DNA of 7,178 bases, from assembly GCA_016280525.1 (NCBI GenBank), contig JAEEGW010000120.1, forward strand, positions 1 through 7,178, read 5' to 3'. Below, piece by piece: positions 5,835 to 7,178 of this stretch (positions within the stretch are counted from its first letter, which is position 1; every line of letters begins with the position of its first letter). This DNA comes from Clostridiales bacterium (GTDB taxonomy: Bacteria > Bacillota > Clostridia > Oscillospirales > CAG-272). The translations under genes were made by a program, and so were the position numbers. The notes under the pieces are model-generated. The model had not been told where the DNA came from and ran no database searches. It saw only the letters and a list, made by a program, of their open reading frames with translations.

Positions 5835-7022
5835 TTATCCTTTAAACATATCTTTCAATCCGGAGAACAGTTTAAGATTGTTCAGTATATTCTCCGCGTA
5901 TCCGACAAGATCGAATATCTCGTCTTCGGTCACAGCGCATTTTTCGGCAAACGCGGCGTCTTCTTCAAGCGCGGTAACAGTCAGCGTCGTCGTTACGCTG
6001 TGCGACTCGTCCCCGCATTTAAGGTCATATAAGAACACGTATTCAAGCTTTTTATCCGTATCGTACGCAATCTTCTGGATAACGTCAAACTTCTCCGCAT
6101 CCTCGGGCGCTATATCGTCCGGGTATACCTGCTTGAAAAATTCGCTTATTCCCTCGGATATATAGTCCTCAACGGACTTGCCGGACAGATCTTCCAGCGT
6201 TTTGCAGTTCTCTTCGCCGAGATATTCAAAGATAAGAGCTGCGAATTCAGACGCTATATCCGTCCTCTTTTCTCTTATGCCGTCAAGCACGGTTATCATA
6301 AGATCGTACGCGCTTTGCTGCGTGTATCTTACGACGTTCGGATAATCCTCTTCAGACTCAAGCTTTTCGGCTTTTTCGTAGACGTCGTCCTCGGCGCCGG
6401 ATACGATTTCTTTAAGCGTTTGCGGTTTGTTTTCCGGAAGGTTTATTATTATGTATTTGCCGGCGATCTGATCCGTCAGATCCGCTCCGAGGCCGGACAG
6501 AGTATCCGTAATATCAAAACCGTAAAAACCGGTTATGCCATCGTCTTCGACGTCGTCGTCGCCGACGCCGTAGGCGCCTAAGATCTCGGTCCAGTCGCCC
6601 AAGCCTTCAACGCTGTTTATAAGGCCTTCAATTTCGTTATCGGACTTATCATATTCCGCCGCCCGGCCGACAGGCAAAATACTGCTGAAAACGTTACCGA
6701 ATCCAGACGTATCCGGAATTTTTATATACAGTTTCCTGCCGTCTAATTTGAGCATATCCTTATAGGTCTGCGTCGTATCCTTTGTGTCAACGGTCACGGA
6801 AAATACGGCTTTTTCGTTTTTCGGGTCGTATTTGCCTTCAAGTATGAGCTTTGTCCCGTCCGCTTCCGTTTCGTATTTTACGTCCTTGAACGTGTCGTTT
6901 TTGATAAATTCTTTGCCCGCTTCAACGGCTTCACGGAAAGTCATGGTCTTCTTTTCCGCGCATCCGGCAAACGACGCCGCGATCATCAAAAGGCACAGAA
7001 CGATACAAATGATCCTTTTCAT
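5835..7022 (-). CDS. Predicted secreted lipoprotein of unknown function
   Basis: A 395-residue protein of a family I do not recognise. The N-terminus is a lipoprotein signal peptide: MKR, a hydrophobic core (residues 4-18) and the lipobox FAGC with Cys21 as the lipidation site. Export and anchoring to the outer face of the membrane are therefore expected. The mature part is acidic, with clusters such as GDDDVEDDG (154-162) and ESEEDY (222-227). The segment around 57-101 (KLILEGKYD, AVFSVTVDT, LKLDGRKLYIKIP) alternates in a beta-strand-like way, as does YVFLYDL...SVTTTLTVTAL (328-352). Together these are reminiscent of beta-rich LolA/LppX-like lipoproteins, but this is only a resemblance. The start at 7022 is chosen because GGAGGT lies seven bases upstream and the signal peptide begins there; the frame stays open upstream to 7169 but makes no sense as protein. 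It has its own promoter and terminator. Confidence 0.88.
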   Translation of the reverse strand: MKRIICIVLCLLMIAASFAGCAEKKTMTFREAVEAGKEFIKNDTFKDVKYETEADGTKLILEGKYDPKNEKAVFSVTVDTKDTTQTYKDMLKLDGRKLYIKIPDTSGFGNVFSSILPVGRAAEYDKSDNEIEGLINSVEGLGDWTEILGAYGVGDDDVEDDGITGFYGFDITDTLSGLGADLTDQIAGKYIIINLPENKPQTLKEIVSGAEDDVYEKAEKLESEEDYPNVVRYTQQSAYDLMITVLDGIREKRTDIASEFAALIFEYLGEENCKTLEDLSGKSVEDYISEGISEFFKQVYPDDIAPEDAEKFDVIQKIAYDTDKKLEYVFLYDLKCGDESHSVTTTLTVTALEEDAAFAEKCAVTEDEIFDLVGYAENILNNLKLFSGLKDMFKG

Positions 7023-7029
7023 ATCAAAT

Positions 7030-7035
7030 ACCTCC
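7030..7035 (-). promoter_or_regulatory. Ribosome binding site fixing the lipoprotein start
   Basis: GGAGGT on the minus strand (7035-7030), seven bases before ATG 7022. It overlaps the competing in-frame ATG at 7037, which rules that start out. Confidence 0.85.
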
Positions 7036-7050
7036 ATATGAGTTTGGTTT

Positions 7051-7059
7051 ATTATAGCA
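7051..7059 (-). promoter_or_regulatory. Extended -10 promoter of the lipoprotein gene
   Basis: The minus strand reads TGCTATAAT (7059-7051), a perfect TATAAT preceded by the TGn extension. The expected start of transcription is near 7044, about 20 bases before the start codon. No good -35 hexamer is seen 16-18 bases upstream, which an extended -10 can tolerate. Confidence 0.65.
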
Positions 7060-7162
7060 TATAATATTTTTGAAGTGGTGGAAATTATGTAAATTATTTC
7101 TCTTTTAATAGAGTAGTTATTTTCACAAAAAAGGGGAATACTAACAAAAAACAGGGGGATAT

Positions 7163-7178
7163 ATGGCAAAAATCATTA
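7163..7178 (+). CDS. Possible start of a divergent gene, cut by window edge
   Basis: On the plus strand, AGGGGG (7153-7158) precedes an ATG at 7163 that opens MAKII before the window ends. The spacing of four bases is short for a ribosome binding site, and I see no convincing plus-strand promoter between 7060 and 7160. This would be transcribed away from the lipoprotein gene. Only five codons are visible, so the product cannot be named. Confidence 0.3.

Noticed and set aside
7023..7169. Longer N-terminus for the lipoprotein starting at 7169
   Set aside because: The extension would bury the signal peptide, covers the promoter and ribosome binding site, and has non-coding AT-rich composition.

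Overview
The window looks like chromosomal DNA of a mid-GC anaerobic Clostridia-type Firmicute. The evidence is clostridial-looking YebC and ArgRS proteins, a K+-dependent membrane pyrophosphatase of the Na+-pumping type, AGGAGG-like ribosome binding sites, AT-rich sigma-A promoters, and a lipoprotein with a Gram-positive-style lipobox. I cannot name a genus. All well-supported genes are on the minus strand, so the window reads from right to left.

Right part (about 5762-7178): a gene for an unrecognised 395-residue lipoprotein. It has its own extended -10 promoter, a strong GGAGGT ribosome binding site and a good intrinsic terminator (5762-5788), so it appears to be a single-gene transcription unit. 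A possible plus-strand gene begins at the extreme right edge (7163), but only its first codons are visible.

Middle (5407-5834): a 428-base gene-free stretch. From right to left it holds a 7-base tandem repeat, the terminator, and two facing arrays of short hairpins separated by TGAATT/AATTCA boxes around a central 12-bp stem-loop. A weak AT-rich stem-loop and the promoter of the next operon follow. The hairpin arrays are the least ordinary part of the window.

Left part (1-5406): a tightly packed cluster, argS - yebC - hppA - murQ, with gaps of 21, 30 and 2 bases and no internal terminator seen, most simply one operon from the promoter at 5441-5469. It encodes arginyl-tRNA synthetase, a YebC/PmpR-family protein, a membrane pyrophosphatase and the N-terminal 258 residues of MurNAc-6-phosphate etherase (cut by the window edge). 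Aminoacylation by ArgRS releases pyrophosphate, and the pyrophosphatase hydrolyses pyrophosphate to pump cations. That is a plausible but unproven functional link. MurQ (cell-wall sugar recycling) is metabolically separate and seems to be joined by translational coupling. I see no phage, CRISPR, transposase or clearly new multi-gene system.
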